From positions 70,998-76,988 of the forward strand of contig MGQN01000044.1 of assembly GCA_001797845.1 (NCBI GenBank): a stretch of 5,991 bases of DNA. The letters run 5' to 3'. Within the stretch, counting starts at the first letter, position 1; each line of letters starts with the position of its first letter. Position numbers and translations under genes: made by a program. The notes beneath the pieces are model-generated. The model saw only the letters and a program-made list of their open reading frames with translations. It had not been told where the DNA came from and made no database searches. The stretch is from Deltaproteobacteria bacterium RBG_16_44_11 (GTDB taxonomy: Bacteria; Desulfobacterota; Syntrophia; Syntrophales; Smithellaceae). Positions 5,293 to 5,991 of the stretch are shown piece by piece.

Positions 5293-5991
5293 ATGGGAAA
5301 GATTATCGGGATTGATTTAGGGACAACAAACTCTTGTGTGGCCATAATGGAAGGAGGAGACCCGGTCGTTATCGCCAATCAAGAAGGCAATCGTACCACA
5401 CCGTCTATTGTTGCCATTACGGAAAACGGAGAGAGGTTAGTGGGGCAGGTGGCAAAGAGGCAGGCCATCACCAATTCGGAAAACACGGTTTATGCCGTCA
5501 AAAGGCTTATTGGTAGAAAATATAATTCAAAAGAGGTTCAGTATGATGTCAAGATTAGTCCTTACAAAATAACGGAAGCCGCCAACGCCGATGCCCAGGT
5601 TACAATAAGGAAAAAGAATTATTCTCCGGCCGAAATATCGGCCATGATTCTCACCAAAATGAAACAAACCGCCGAGGACTATCTGGGAGAAAAAGTAAAG
5701 GACGCCGTGATCACCGTGCCGGCTTATTTTAATGATTCACAGCGACAGGCGACAAAAGACGCAGGCCGGATCGCTGGACTCAATGTTTTGCGTATCATCA
5801 ACGAACCGACGGCCGCGGCACTGGCCTATGGTCTGGATAAGAAGAAGGATGAAAAGATCGCCGTTTTCGACCTGGGCGGCGGGACTTTTGATATTTCCAT
5901 TCTGGAATTAGGCGGTGGCGTCTTTGAGGTAAAGTCCACCAATGGCGACACCCATTTGGGCGGCGAAGATTTTGATCAGCGCGTAATGGAT
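5293..5991 (+). CDS. dnaK: DnaK (Hsp70) chaperone, N-terminal 233 residues; 3' end outside window
   Basis: The frame stays open to the window edge. It opens with MGKIIGIDLGTTNSCVAIM, the Hsp70 phosphate-1 loop. Other nucleotide-binding-domain landmarks are K70 in AVKRLIGRKY, VPAYFNDSQRQATKDAGRIA (142-161, with R151), IINEPTAAALAYGLD (168-182, with E171) and phosphate-2 loop DLGGGTFD (193-200). HLGGEDFD (221-228) closes the visible part. All catalytic residues expected in this part of the ATPase domain are present, with near-colinear numbering to E. coli DnaK. The visible part covers about 60% of the nucleotide-binding domain; the substrate-binding domain is beyond the window. It refolds or protects proteins with GrpE, encoded just upstream, and DnaJ, not seen here. 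Confidence 0.98.
   Translation, partial: MGKIIGIDLGTTNSCVAIMEGGDPVVIANQEGNRTTPSIVAITENGERLVGQVAKRQAITNSENTVYAVKRLIGRKYNSKEVQYDVKISPYKITEAANADAQVTIRKKNYSPAEISAMILTKMKQTAEDYLGEKVKDAVITVPAYFNDSQRQATKDAGRIAGLNVLRIINEPTAAALAYGLDKKKDEKIAVFDLGGGTFDISILELGGGVFEVKSTNGDTHLGGEDFDQRVMD

Noticed and set aside
5334..5516. Plus-strand 60-residue frame inside dnaK
   Set aside because: An alternative frame within a clearly coding Hsp70 gene; no ribosome binding site.

Overview
The window looks like ordinary chromosome from a Gram-negative anaerobe. It has a gmhA gene of the LPS heptose pathway, an FdhE-type formate dehydrogenase maturation protein and a grpE-dnaK chaperone pair. Base composition leans moderately to A+T and the RNA polymerase signals look sigma70-like. 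GrpE, FdhE and the glycosyltransferase-HAD protein together suggest Desulfobacterota of the Syntrophales type. That assignment comes from general family resemblance only and has not been tested by a search.

Left block (1-2450, + strand): the 3' part of a gene joining a family-2-type glycosyltransferase C-terminus to a SerB-like HAD phosphatase, followed closely by a complete ion-transporter-superfamily membrane protein (CitMHS_2 / Na+:H+ antiporter type). The spacing suggests one transcript.

Intergenic block (2451-2843): three tandem units of a palindromic repeat. Each begins with a 10-bp-stem, 12-nt-loop hairpin. The stem sequence differs between unit 1 and unit 2 at four positions, and all four differences are compensated on the other arm. 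A promoter candidate and a good ribosome binding site for fdhE follow.

Middle block (2844-4072): fdhE with four CxxC zinc/iron-ribbon motifs, then a well-formed intrinsic terminator. Next comes a probable small unknown gene on the minus strand (3850-4074), whose ATG shares the self-complementary GCATGC with the ATG of gmhA. Promoter-like sequences for each of the two divergent genes lie inside the other gene.

Right block (4073-5991, + strand): gmhA, grpE (TTG start) and the first 233 codons of dnaK in a tight operon. A TTGACA-N17-TATATT promoter candidate precedes gmhA. No hrcA and no CIRCE element is visible.

No defence system, insertion sequence, CRISPR array, tRNA or rRNA is visible. The most unusual items are the covarying palindromic repeat array and the divergent small gene with the shared start.
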